From Aquirufa ecclesiirivi (GTDB taxonomy: Bacteria > Bacteroidota > Bacteroidia > Cytophagales > Spirosomataceae), in NCBI RefSeq assembly GCF_011250515.1, contig NZ_JAANOP010000010.1:1-64000 (forward strand): DNA of 64,000 nucleotides. Reading direction: 5' to 3'. How positions within the stretch are numbered: position 1 is the stretch's first letter; every line of letters begins with the position of its first letter. A model generated the notes under the pieces. It did no database searches. It was not told the origin of the DNA and saw only the letters and a list, made by a program, of their open reading frames with translations. Positions 54,749-63,306 of the stretch are shown in pieces. The position numbers and the translations under genes are program-made.

Positions 54749-56173
54749 ATGGGACCATCTAATTTACCCTTTCTGGTAGAATTATATTTGAACATAGCCT
54801 TGGTTTATGCCGTCACCATCATGACCTCGTATATATATTTGGCCTATTTATCGGTCAAAGAATTAAAAGCCTATTCCAAGAAAAACAGTTTTGAAAATTA
54901 CGAAGTCCTGCTTTCTAGTGAATATGCCCCCTATTTATCTATTATAGCCCCTGCCTATAATGAGGGATTCACCATAGAAGAGAATGTGAAGTCACTCTTA
55001 TCACTGAATTACAATCATTATGAGGTTATCATTGTCAATGATGGCAGCAAGGATAATTCCATGGAAATCCTACAATCCACCTATGATTTGATACCCCTAG
55101 AATTAAAGAAAATTGGATCCATTCCTACAAAAAATGTAAAGGCGGTTTATCAATCGCAAAATTCGGCTTTTAATAAGTTGATTGTGGTGGATAAAGAAAA
55201 TGGAGGAAAGGCTGATGCTCTGAATGTTGGTATCAATTTTTCAAAACACCCCTACGTTGTGTGTATTGATGTTGATTGTATCTTGGACAAAGACGCACTA
55301 TTAAAATTAGTAAAGCCTTTTATGGAAAATAATCATAAAAGAGTGATCGCAACAGGTGGTGTCGTACGAATAGCGAATCAATGTGTCATTCAAGATGGTC
55401 GATTGATTGAAGTCAACATACCCGATAAATTAATGCCAAGAATTCAGGTATTGGAATATTTACGTGCTTTTCTTTTGGGAAGGATGGCTTGGGAAAGATT
55501 GGATGGTCTTTTGCTTATCAGTGGAGCATTTGGAGCATTTGATAAAGAAATTGTCATTGCAGCTGGTGGATATAGTACGAAAACCGTGGGTGAGGACATG
55601 GAGCTGGTAGTTAGAATGCGGCGGTATATGCACGAAAGAAAATTAGCCTATACTGTAAGCTACATCCCCGATCCACTCTGCTGGACCGAAGCTCCAGAAT
55701 CAATGGATATATTCATGAAACAGAGGAGTCGATGGATGCGGGGTACGATAGAAACCTTATGGTCGCATCGAATTATGTTTTTTAATCCTAAATACAAATT
55801 ATTGGGTTTAGTTAGTGTCCCATATTGGACATTTTTTGAGTTTTTTGCACCGCTAGCTGAAGTGATAGGTATTTTAGCCACTTTGTATTTTATTTTAGTT
55901 GGCATGATGAATTGGCATTATTTCTTTTTGTTGATGATTTTTGTGTATGCCTTTGCGATTCTATTTTCCATCCTGACCTTATTTACAGAGGAACGTACTT
56001 ACCACAAATACAACAAAATAAATGATTTTTTAAAGTTGCTTGCTGCTGCCTTCATTGAGCCATTTTATTTTCATCCTTTGAGTGTCATTTCAGCCTTTAA
56101 GGGCTATATCGATAAGATCAAAGGAACGCATTCCTGGGGTGAAATGACGAGAAAAGGCTTTAATAAGAAATGA
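54749..56173 (+). CDS. Processive GT2 synthase (PgaC/HmsR-like)
   Basis: This 474-residue membrane glycosyltransferase has an N-terminal membrane segment, a GT-A domain (LSIIAPAYNEGFTIEENVKS; EVIIVNDGSKDNS; DKENGGKADALNVGINFS; VCIDVDCIL with the DxD site; TVGEDMELVVRMR; QRSRWMRGTIE with the processive QxxRW motif) and two to three C-terminal membrane helices (about residues 360-410). It resembles poly-beta-1,6-GlcNAc and related polysaccharide synthases. No deacetylase, PgaA-like porin or PilZ domain is adjacent. Confidence 0.88.
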   Translation: MGPSNLPFLVELYLNIALVYAVTIMTSYIYLAYLSVKELKAYSKKNSFENYEVLLSSEYAPYLSIIAPAYNEGFTIEENVKSLLSLNYNHYEVIIVNDGSKDNSMEILQSTYDLIPLELKKIGSIPTKNVKAVYQSQNSAFNKLIVVDKENGGKADALNVGINFSKHPYVVCIDVDCILDKDALLKLVKPFMENNHKRVIATGGVVRIANQCVIQDGRLIEVNIPDKLMPRIQVLEYLRAFLLGRMAWERLDGLLLISGAFGAFDKEIVIAAGGYSTKTVGEDMELVVRMRRYMHERKLAYTVSYIPDPLCWTEAPESMDIFMKQRSRWMRGTIETLWSHRIMFFNPKYKLLGLVSVPYWTFFEFFAPLAEVIGILATLYFILVGMMNWHYFFLLMIFVYAFAILFSILTLFTEERTYHKYNKINDFLKLLAAAFIEPFYFHPLSVISAFKGYIDKIKGTHSWGEMTRKGFNKK

Positions 56174-56345
56174 TAAATTATAAGTTATATATGGTGAATT
56201 GTGAATGCCTGAAATAAAATTTATGTTTAAAATTTCACTTTTAAAACGGTCAACTCTAATATGAGAAATACAAAAATCTAAACACTTATTCTACATTCTT
56301 CATTCTTCATTCTACATTCTTCATTCTACATTCTACATTTATACC
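56174..56345. repeat. Intergenic repeat with ATTCTACATTCTTC arm
   Basis: The left side begins right after the synthase stop with AAATTATAAGTTATATATGGTGAATTGTGAATG, here in pieces AAATTATAAGTTATATAT and GGTGAATTGTGAATG. The right side (56288-56340) is a run of ATTCTACATTCTTC words. The middle has AAAACGGTCAAC, shared with other elements. The two arms belong to different word types, so this may be a composite. It separates the GT2 operon from the protease gene. Confidence 0.65.
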
Positions 56346-58730
56346 ATGAAAGCATTTAAACTACTCCTTCTTTTTGGATTACTGAGTTTTCAAGCACCCG
56401 CTCAGATCATGGATAAACTAAAATCCATGAAAGCATACACTGGATTTGTCAATTTCTACTACGATGAAAGCTCAGACAAAATCTATTTGTGGGTAGATAA
56501 ATTAAATCACGAATTTCTATATGTGTATTCATTAAGTCAGGGAGTAGGAAATAATGATTTAGGTTTGGATCGAGGACAGTTAGGAAATGAGCAAGTCGTT
56601 TATTTTGAGAAACAAGGAAATAAACTATTTCTTATTCAACCCAACTATCAATATAGGGCTAATTCGACTAATCCTTTGGAAAAGATTTCGGTGCAACAAG
56701 CTTTTGCTAAATCCATTCTTTTTGGATTTAAAATTGAAGGTCAAGAAAATGGAAAATACCTCATTGATGCTACTGATTTTTTAATGCAGGACGCACATGG
56801 CGTGTTAAAAACATTAACTAGAGCGAAGCAGGGATCATATCAATTGGATAAATCAAAAAGTTCAATATTGCTGGAAAGAACCAAATCTTTCCCAAAAAAT
56901 GCTGAATTTGAGGCCCGACTTACCTTTTCTGGAAATGCTACTGGTTCAGAGATTCGCTCGGTAACACCTAATCCAGATTATGTAACGGTGGTAGAACATC
57001 ATTCGTTTATTGAACTACCTGATAATCAATACAAACCCAGGGTATATGACCCACGATCAGGTTCGAATGCCATCTCCTTCATGGATTATGCCACACCCGT
57101 CACAGAAGCTATTGAAAAGAAATGGATTACGCGCCATAGATTAGAAAAGAAAGATCCTAGCGCTCTTGTCAGTGAAGCTGTAAAACCCATCATTTATTAC
57201 CTCGACAATGGCACGCCTGAGCCTATCCGATCAGCCTTATTAGAAGGGGGCAAGTGGTGGAACCAAGCGTTTGAGGCCATCGGATACAAGGATGCGTTTC
57301 AAGTAAAAATTTTACCTGATGATGCTGATCCTATGGATGTCAGGTATCATGTGATCCAATGGGTTCATCGCTCTACTAGAGGATGGAGCTATGGCGCAAG
57401 TATTGCTGATCCAAGGACAGGTGAAATTATCAAAGGGCATGTGAGTTTGGGAAGCTTACGGATCCGACAAGATTTCATGATTGCCCAATCACTGATGAAT
57501 GCACCTTATGCTAGCAATAATCAAAATAACCAGCACATGCTGGAAATGGCCTTAGCGCGTATTCGCCAACTGGCTGCCCATGAAATTGGCCATACTTTGG
57601 GTTTTGCACATAATTATGCCGCAAGTGCCCAAGGCAATTCGAGTGTCATGGATTATCCACATCCTCAAGTGGCATTTATTGGAAATGAAATTGATCTTTC
57701 TAAAGCCTATGACCGCAATATAGGAGAATGGGATAAGGTCTCTGTAGATTATGCTTATGGACAACATCAAGAGGAAGAACTTCCACTTATCTTAAATAAT
57801 GCTTATGAAAAAGGTTTGAGATTCATCACGGATTTTGATGCTCGTAATCCAGGGGGAGCACATATATATGCCCATTTATGGGATAATGGAACTACTGTTG
57901 TCGATGAATTACAACGTTTGCTAGGAGTCAGAAAACAAGCCATCAAACAGTTTTCGGCTGATAACATGCGCCAAGGGGAAAGCTACTCAAAATTAGAAGA
58001 CATGTTTGTCCCATTATATTTTATGCACCGTTATCAAACAGAGGCAGTCAGTAAAATAGTGGGTGGCTATGAGTATAATTATGCGGTCAAAGGTGGAAAA
58101 GAATTGGTACTCAAGCCCGCCTCCAAAAAACTTCAGCTTGCGGCTTTACAGCAAATAATGAAAACATTACAAGCCGATGAACTGGCCATTCCAAAAGATA
58201 AACTGAGTCTATTTCCCCCTCGAGCCTTTGGCTTTCCTAGAACTAGGGAATCCTTTAAAAGTAAAACGGGTTTAACTTTTGATGCCTTGGGAGCAGTAGA
58301 AACTGCAGCTGAATTCACGTTGGATTTCTTATTACATCCTGATAGAATTTCTAGAATTCAACAAAATCATGCGATAGATGTCTCCAATTTGGGCCTAAAT
58401 GAACTCTTACAAAATATAAGCCAACAAACCATCGAAAAAAGCTGGTCGGACTCATATTTAAACGCAGCTCAAGAAACCATCAACTATAAAGTATGTGAAG
58501 CAGTAATAAACACCTTACAAGCACCCGCGTTGGCACCTTTGGCCAAGGTAGAACTCTACGCTAGTATCAAAAAGTGGCAGCAATTCTATGCACAAAAGGG
58601 AAAAACAAGTTCATTTGCTCTTTACATGCATCAATTCATTCAAGAATCTCTAGACCATCCCAAAGAATGGAAAGCTTTGGCTAGTCCCAGTATTCCTGAT
58701 GGCGCTCCGATTGGAATGGATTGCTATTAA
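56346..58730 (+). CDS. Secreted zinc metalloprotease (DUF5117/DUF5118 type)
   Basis: This 794-residue exported protein has a signal peptide ending near LSFQAPAQ, a DUF5117-like beta region (about residues 20-230; TGFVNFYYDESSDKIYLWVD) and a metzincin-type catalytic site HEIGHTLGFAHN (HExxHxxGxxH, about residue 416). A conserved VMDYPHPQ Met-turn follows. The C-terminal region (about 550-780) is mostly helical. Substrates of these Bacteroidota proteases are unknown. A strong terminator follows. Confidence 0.88.
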   Translation: MKAFKLLLLFGLLSFQAPAQIMDKLKSMKAYTGFVNFYYDESSDKIYLWVDKLNHEFLYVYSLSQGVGNNDLGLDRGQLGNEQVVYFEKQGNKLFLIQPNYQYRANSTNPLEKISVQQAFAKSILFGFKIEGQENGKYLIDATDFLMQDAHGVLKTLTRAKQGSYQLDKSKSSILLERTKSFPKNAEFEARLTFSGNATGSEIRSVTPNPDYVTVVEHHSFIELPDNQYKPRVYDPRSGSNAISFMDYATPVTEAIEKKWITRHRLEKKDPSALVSEAVKPIIYYLDNGTPEPIRSALLEGGKWWNQAFEAIGYKDAFQVKILPDDADPMDVRYHVIQWVHRSTRGWSYGASIADPRTGEIIKGHVSLGSLRIRQDFMIAQSLMNAPYASNNQNNQHMLEMALARIRQLAAHEIGHTLGFAHNYAASAQGNSSVMDYPHPQVAFIGNEIDLSKAYDRNIGEWDKVSVDYAYGQHQEEELPLILNNAYEKGLRFITDFDARNPGGAHIYAHLWDNGTTVVDELQRLLGVRKQAIKQFSADNMRQGESYSKLEDMFVPLYFMHRYQTEAVSKIVGGYEYNYAVKGGKELVLKPASKKLQLAALQQIMKTLQADELAIPKDKLSLFPPRAFGFPRTRESFKSKTGLTFDALGAVETAAEFTLDFLLHPDRISRIQQNHAIDVSNLGLNELLQNISQQTIEKSWSDSYLNAAQETINYKVCEAVINTLQAPALAPLAKVELYASIKKWQQFYAQKGKTSSFALYMHQFIQESLDHPKEWKALASPSIPDGAPIGMDCY

Positions 58731-58813
58731 TCAATAAAGCTTTATTTCCTGAAGATTAAGAGAAAAATAAAGAGGAAATAAAACCATTAATTATAGAACA
58801 TAGGATTGCAATT

Positions 58814-58845
58814 AGCTCTTATTCATTGAATAAGAGCTTTTTTTA
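58814..58845 (+). terminator. Rho-independent terminator of the metalloprotease gene
   Basis: An 11-bp perfect stem (AGCTCTTATTC / GAATAAGAGCT) with an ATT loop and a T7 run. The 23 bp upstream (TTATAGAACATAGGATTGCA) nearly match the stretch before a second, similar hairpin at 59728-59757. Confidence 0.85.
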
Positions 58846-58896
58846 TGTTCTTACAATCAAAAAATCATTCCCCTTTTTTGATAACGATACTTTGAT

Positions 58897-59568
58897 CTAT
58901 GATGATCTGGTTTTTAGAAATTCTACTAAATCCACTGATTCAAATTCTGCCAATCCTTTAGCCGTTAAATAGGGTTTATAAATTTCAATGGTTCCGGCTA
59001 AATAATTCGGTTTAACTTCTTGAAAACTTTTTCGATAATCGAATAAAAGATATGTATTCAACCAATGAACTCCCAAAACGGCATGCTGATGATAAAATAT
59101 CTTAAATTTATTCTCATCAAAAATGGATTCCAATAAATATTTTTCTTGAATTAATTTTTCAAACAAACCAATCATACTTTTTTTCCGAAGTTTAAAAGAT
59201 TCATGTATGACCAACATAAATGCTTCATTTTTAAAACAACCTGTCCAAATAAACATGATGGCACAACGATACTTAAATTGAATATCCATGATGTCGGAAA
59301 GAATTCCAATATAATCCTTCCAGGTAAATGGATCTGAAAAAATAATGGAATCAAAATATTGCTGAATATCACGGATGTAAAGCTCTGTAATGGCAATATA
59401 TAAGTTTTCTTTCGTAGAAAAGTGATTGGTTATTTTACTTTTAGAGATTTCAGTATAACGGGCAATCTCATCAATGGTGATGGATGAGCCATAGGTATTT
59501 AGCACTTCTGATGCTTGTAAAATAATATTTTCACGACTTCTCTCCCCTTTTCTTTGGTATATATTCAT
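58897..59568 (-). CDS. TetR-family transcriptional regulator
   Basis: This 223-residue protein has a TetR-type N-terminal HTH: RENIILQASEVLNTYGSSIT, IDEIARYTEISKSKITNHFS and TKENLYIAITELY (about residues 11-65), followed by a variable helical ligand domain. Its operator and ligand are unknown. The gene stands alone on the minus strand and is bracketed by two similar terminator-bearing repeats (58791-58845, 59705-59757). The region upstream of its start is extremely AT-rich. Confidence 0.87.
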   Translation of the reverse strand: MNIYQRKGERSRENIILQASEVLNTYGSSITIDEIARYTEISKSKITNHFSTKENLYIAITELYIRDIQQYFDSIIFSDPFTWKDYIGILSDIMDIQFKYRCAIMFIWTGCFKNEAFMLVIHESFKLRKKSMIGLFEKLIQEKYLLESIFDENKFKIFYHQHAVLGVHWLNTYLLFDYRKSFQEVKPNYLAGTIEIYKPYLTAKGLAEFESVDLVEFLKTRSS

Positions 59569-59628
59569 GATTATATTATATTTTTTCCCTAAAATAAAAA
59601 TATATTTTTTTTATTACAAATCAATGTA

Positions 59629-59757
59629 TAATTTTGATACAATAATTAAAAAAAATACCTGACACCTAAAACAAAAACTTCAAAAGCATAGTTATTAAAG
59701 AAAATTATAGAACACAGGAATGTAATTAGCTCTTATTTTTTAAATAGGAGCTTTTTT
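59629..59757 (+). ncRNA. Candidate small RNA (about 115 nt)
   Basis: TAATTTTG (59629-59636) matches the TAnnTTTG -7 box and would start a transcript near 59643. An 11-bp hairpin (AGCTCTTATTT / AAATAGGAGCT with one G-U pair, 59728-59752) with a T6 run ends it near 59757. No plus-strand gene lies between 58845 and here, so this terminator has no other obvious client. No -33 TTG is seen. The stretch 59705-59757 is a diverged copy of 58791-58845. Confidence 0.4.
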
Positions 59758-59765
59758 GTTTTCCA

Positions 59766-60308
59766 TCAATTCTTGGAAAATATGACTGTAGTAGACCAAA
59801 TAGCCCAAGTCCTTCCTACTCGATCTTCCGAATCTGATTCTAATTTGATCCCCACACGAATAACATTGGACGATTTTACTTGAAGAGGTGGTAGTTTATA
59901 CCAAGTCATCCCCCCTTGATCCCTTGATACGATTGCCTTTCTGGCATTTAATGCTTGTTCCAATTGTTGGATTAGATGGAGCTTCGTTGGTGAAAATATA
60001 AATTGAACTTGGTTCTTTTCCTTTCTAATCAATCGCAATTGGTTAATACGACTGCTTGGCGCTAAAAATTCTAGCTCGAAGCCGCGATGAAATTCTTGAT
60101 AATGGAATTGTTTCATCAATTCTTGAAACCTCTCTATATCGGCCTCCAATAAAATTAATCCTGTTTCTAGATTGGGAATTAAATAGGTGGAATAATCATC
60201 TGATTCACGCTGCAAAGGCGGAATTGTTTGCGCCCAAATGGATTGACAATAACAAAAAACCAACAAGAAACCTGCCCAATATTTCATATACCATAAAGCA
60301 TTAATCAC
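59766..60308 (-). CDS. Hypothetical exported protein
   Basis: This 180-residue protein has a signal peptide (WAGFLLVFCYCQSIWAQ). The mature part has ETGLILLEADIERFQELMKQ, INQLRLIRKEKNQVQFIFSP and a C-terminal beta-rich stretch (DRVGRTWAIWSTTVIFS). I recognise no family. The start may be the ATG at 60308, overlapping the upstream amidohydrolase by 8 bp, or the ATG at 60287, leaving a 13-bp gap. It is probably co-transcribed with that gene. Confidence 0.65.
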   Translation of the reverse strand: MINALWYMKYWAGFLLVFCYCQSIWAQTIPPLQRESDDYSTYLIPNLETGLILLEADIERFQELMKQFHYQEFHRGFELEFLAPSSRINQLRLIRKEKNQVQFIFSPTKLHLIQQLEQALNARKAIVSRDQGGMTWYKLPPLQVKSSNVIRVGIKLESDSEDRVGRTWAIWSTTVIFSKN

Positions 60309-61728
60309 GGTAATTCAATGCTGGGGGCCTATTTCCTAAAAGTGATTTATACACAAAATTAGGACCTCTTCTTTGATCAAATTCGGCTTTTGACTCTTTT
60401 ACCCACTCAGGGTGCTTGAATAAATCGATGGCGGTAGAAGCTAAGGTTTTAGCAGCTACCATCATGCCTTTCCGACCAATGGAAGTACCTCCTGCCGCTA
60501 CTGCTTGCCAGCTATGAGCACTGGTTCCTGGAACCCAGGCGGCTGTTCCTAATCCAATGGTGGGAACAGTCCAACTGACATCCGCTACATCGGTAGAGCC
60601 TGTAGCTAAATTATCAACTTCATTCAATCCCTTAATTTGATTAGTCGTAGCCAAATCCACTATTTCCATACCCTCCGACTGTTGGATTTGTTTAGCAAAA
60701 GCCAATTCGCTGGGATTCAAAGTATAACCACCCACGGCTTGTAAGTTCGCATGCATGATTTTAGCTAATCGATCATTCGGTAGCATTTCATACACCCCAC
60801 CAATGACTTCCGCTTCATATTTAGTACCTGTTCCTAATGCTGCTCCTTTGGCAGCATTTTCTAAACGATCCCAAACGTCCAACACAATATCTCTTTTAGG
60901 GGAACGAACATAGTAATAGACTTCCGCAAAATCGGGTACAATATTGGGGGCTTTACCACCATGGGTAATAACATAATGCATACGGGTAGTCGAAGGAATA
61001 TGTTCACGCATCATATTAGCCATGTAATTCATGGCTTCAACAGCATCCAAGGCTGATCTACCTCTTTCTGGTGTGGCGGCAGCATGTGAGGATAATCCGT
61101 AAAACCGAAATTTCCCAGCCTTATTAGCCAAGGAATTACTCATAGAAATTACATGTTGATTGTTGGGATGCCAGTGTAACATCACATCTGCTTGAGAAAA
61201 CAAACCTTCTCGTACCATATACACTTTACCAGAGCCACCTTCTTCGGCCGGACAACCATACAACTTAATTGTTCCTTTTTGACCTGTTTCTTGCATCCAT
61301 TCTTTCACGGCAATGGCAGCTGCAACGGAACCCGTTCCAAATAAATGGTGACCACAGGCATGTCCTGCCAAATTACCTAGGCTCCGTTTGGTAGGTATTG
61401 AATCTTGTGACATTCCTGGTAATGCATCGTACTCACCCATGATACCAATGACCGGTTTTCCTTGTCCAAAAGTGGCCACAAAAGCCGTCGGAATATCGGC
61501 CACGCCAGATTCAATGGTAAATCCCGCTTTTCTCAATGTTTCTTGCAAAAGCGATGAACTTTGCTTTTCCTTATATCCCACTTCCGCAAATCGCCAAATT
61601 TGATTGGCCAATTGTCCGTATTGATGCTCTTTTTGTTGTATCCTTTGAATGACTTTTTTCTTATCAGCCTCTTGGGCTAACATGGTAAAACATAAAATAA
61701 ACAAAACACAGGTTAAAATAGGTTTCAT
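60301..61728 (-). CDS. M20 family amidohydrolase (AbgB-like), exported
   Basis: This 475-residue protein has a signal peptide ending near FTMLAQ and the M20D amidohydrolase fold: IGIMGEYDALPGMSQDS, GHACGHHLFGTGSVAAAIAV with metal ligands, YGCPAEEGGSGKVYM with the catalytic Glu pair, and VMLHWHPNNQHV. It resembles AbgB, which cleaves p-aminobenzoyl-glutamate, and other aminoacyl or acyl-amino acid hydrolases. An exported form suggests a periplasmic peptide or conjugate substrate. It lies 19 bp after the glycosyltransferase-like gene. Confidence 0.9.
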   Translation of the reverse strand: MKPILTCVLFILCFTMLAQEADKKKVIQRIQQKEHQYGQLANQIWRFAEVGYKEKQSSSLLQETLRKAGFTIESGVADIPTAFVATFGQGKPVIGIMGEYDALPGMSQDSIPTKRSLGNLAGHACGHHLFGTGSVAAAIAVKEWMQETGQKGTIKLYGCPAEEGGSGKVYMVREGLFSQADVMLHWHPNNQHVISMSNSLANKAGKFRFYGLSSHAAATPERGRSALDAVEAMNYMANMMREHIPSTTRMHYVITHGGKAPNIVPDFAEVYYYVRSPKRDIVLDVWDRLENAAKGAALGTGTKYEAEVIGGVYEMLPNDRLAKIMHANLQAVGGYTLNPSELAFAKQIQQSEGMEIVDLATTNQIKGLNEVDNLATGSTDVADVSWTVPTIGLGTAAWVPGTSAHSWQAVAAGGTSIGRKGMMVAAKTLASTAIDLFKHPEWVKESKAEFDQRRGPNFVYKSLLGNRPPALNYRD

Positions 61729-61747
61729 AGGATTAGTATTGATGTTG

Positions 61748-62635
61748 TTAATTCCTCCATTTGGCTAACTCAAATTTCGCCATTTCCTCTTCCCTATCAT
61801 ACATATTTTTATCAAATAAGGAAGCATGTCCACAGTCCGTATCATTGGTCCAAGCATGTTTAGCAAATGGCATATAGGACTCATTGACCATTTTATAACC
61901 TTTTAAGGTCATCGCTTGAAACCATGGAATTCCATTGTCTAAGCTATTTTTCAATCCTATAGGAGGCACAGGCCCTAAAGGGCTTGTTAATGGACGTGCC
62001 AATTCTAAATTGATCAAAGCGGCATGTTCATTTAGTCGACATTCTGGCAATGGCCAGCTCAGTTGACCATCTACTACCAATCCATGTGAAATCGCTCTGC
62101 CATCAGGTCTAGCTTGGTATAAAGTTTTTAACTCATTCATTGATGGACGGTAGTCCCAATAACGATTCCCATCGCACAAGTCCCCAAAGGCAGGACAATT
62201 CCAACATTGTCCAACTTGACCTATCCCGACTGAATCTCCAATTTTACTCAAATAATGACCAATTAAATCATCATTAAAAAGCATATCATTGTGCATTAAA
62301 AATAACCAAGAAGCTTGACTATTTTCCCAAGGATACTGGCTTCGAATGGAATAGCGATAGTCCTTTACATGCAATAATATTCTATTAAGCAGACCTTTTC
62401 GCCTACCTTCCCACCAGCCAAAGAAAAATTTTGGGGTAAAGTATGTAATAGGCAGACCTTCCAAAAGAGACCGTAATAAGGATTCATCAAAACCCTCTGG
62501 CTGCCTTTTTTCTAATGTCACATATATTTGCTGGATATGCTTCCCAGAATTTTTCACTAATGACCATATACTTACCGCAGTTTGGTAAGGTTTTCCATAC
62601 ACATTAATGGCAACATCTACTTTTTGAACTAACAT
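61748..62635 (-). CDS. Glycosyltransferase-like protein
   Basis: This 295-residue protein starts with VDVAINVYGKPYQTAVSIWS and has SWLFLMHNDMLFNDDLIGHYL (about residues 107-127), similar to the DxD region of GT-A enzymes, then VGQCWNCPAFGDLC and NEHAALINLELARP. It lacks a signal or membrane segment. It is probably a sugar transferase of an unassigned group, acting in the cytoplasm. The family call is tentative. Confidence 0.6.
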   Translation of the reverse strand: MLVQKVDVAINVYGKPYQTAVSIWSLVKNSGKHIQQIYVTLEKRQPEGFDESLLRSLLEGLPITYFTPKFFFGWWEGRRKGLLNRILLHVKDYRYSIRSQYPWENSQASWLFLMHNDMLFNDDLIGHYLSKIGDSVGIGQVGQCWNCPAFGDLCDGNRYWDYRPSMNELKTLYQARPDGRAISHGLVVDGQLSWPLPECRLNEHAALINLELARPLTSPLGPVPPIGLKNSLDNGIPWFQAMTLKGYKMVNESYMPFAKHAWTNDTDCGHASLFDKNMYDREEEMAKFELAKWRN

Positions 62636-62655
62636 AGGCTTATAATTAGCGTAAA

Positions 62656-62805
62656 TTTAGTGGTAAATGGTGAATGATTAATTGTTAATGGTAAATTGTT
62701 AATGGTGAATTGTGAATGGGACATGGTGTCTTGTCCTGAAATAGGTTGACTTGGGGTTTATTAATAACTCATTTTATAATTTATAATTCACCATTTACAA
62801 TTTAA
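62656..62805. repeat. Intergenic element with GGTAAATGGTGAATG-type arms
   Basis: The left side (62658-62718) is GTGGTAAATGGTGAATG, TTAATTGTTAATGGTAAATT and GGTGAATTGTGAATG words; the right side (62770-62805) is the complementary kind (TTTATAATTTATAATTCACC, ATTTACAATTT). The roughly 50 bp between include TTGTCCTGAAATAGGTTGAC. The right arm supplies the stop of the next gene at 62802. Confidence 0.7.
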
Positions 62806-63167
62806 AATGGTTCATATTTAGCCTGAATGATATAATAATTTCCATTTTTGCCCTGAATTATGGAATTTCCTAGATCATCTATGTCATTGATTTCCAAAGT
62901 ATCTTGATGGAATTTTGAGCCTTTGGGAAAACGAATACCTATCACAAAACAGCCTTCTATTTCCACGGCAATTCGTTCAAATACAGTAGAATCTTTCGTG
63001 ATGGAATTCCTTTGAATTACTGTAGCAGGATATGCCCCATCCTCAAAAATGCAGGCATAAGGCAAATGAGCATTCTTTTTTTCAGGCAAAGGCTTTTTCT
63101 CCTTAGTCTGTTGTGAATAACCTAAAGTCGGGATCAATAAACCCAGAAATATAAGTAGACGAAGCAA
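62802..63167 (-). CDS. Small hypothetical secreted protein
   Basis: This 121-residue protein has a signal peptide (MLRLLIFLGLLIPTLGYSQ), a Lys/Pro-rich linker (KEKKPLPEKK) and a beta-rich mature domain with two cysteines (YACIFEDGAYPATVIQRN, VEIEGCFVIGIRFPKGS). I recognise no family. Its TAA stop and the last codon lie within the repeat element at 62656-62805. Confidence 0.55.
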   Translation of the reverse strand: MLRLLIFLGLLIPTLGYSQQTKEKKPLPEKKNAHLPYACIFEDGAYPATVIQRNSITKDSTVFERIAVEIEGCFVIGIRFPKGSKFHQDTLEINDIDDLGNSIIQGKNGNYYIIQAKYEPF

Positions 63168-63180
63168 AGCGGTTATTAAA

Positions 63181-63306
63181 TGAAGAATGTAGATTGAAAA
63201 ATGTAGAATGTAGAATGAAGAATGTAGAATGAAGAATGTAGAATGAAGAATTAGATATTAAAGGGGAACCCAAAACGATTAAAATTCACCATTTATAATT
63301 TATAAT
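63181..63306. repeat. Intergenic element with mixed arms
   Basis: Left: a run of GAAGAATGTAGAATG words (63181-63250). Right: ATTCACCATTTATAATTTAT and AATTTATTTAA (63285-63309). About 35 bp lie between. As at 56174-56345 the two arms are of different word types. The right arm abuts and supplies the stop of the esterase gene. Confidence 0.65.
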
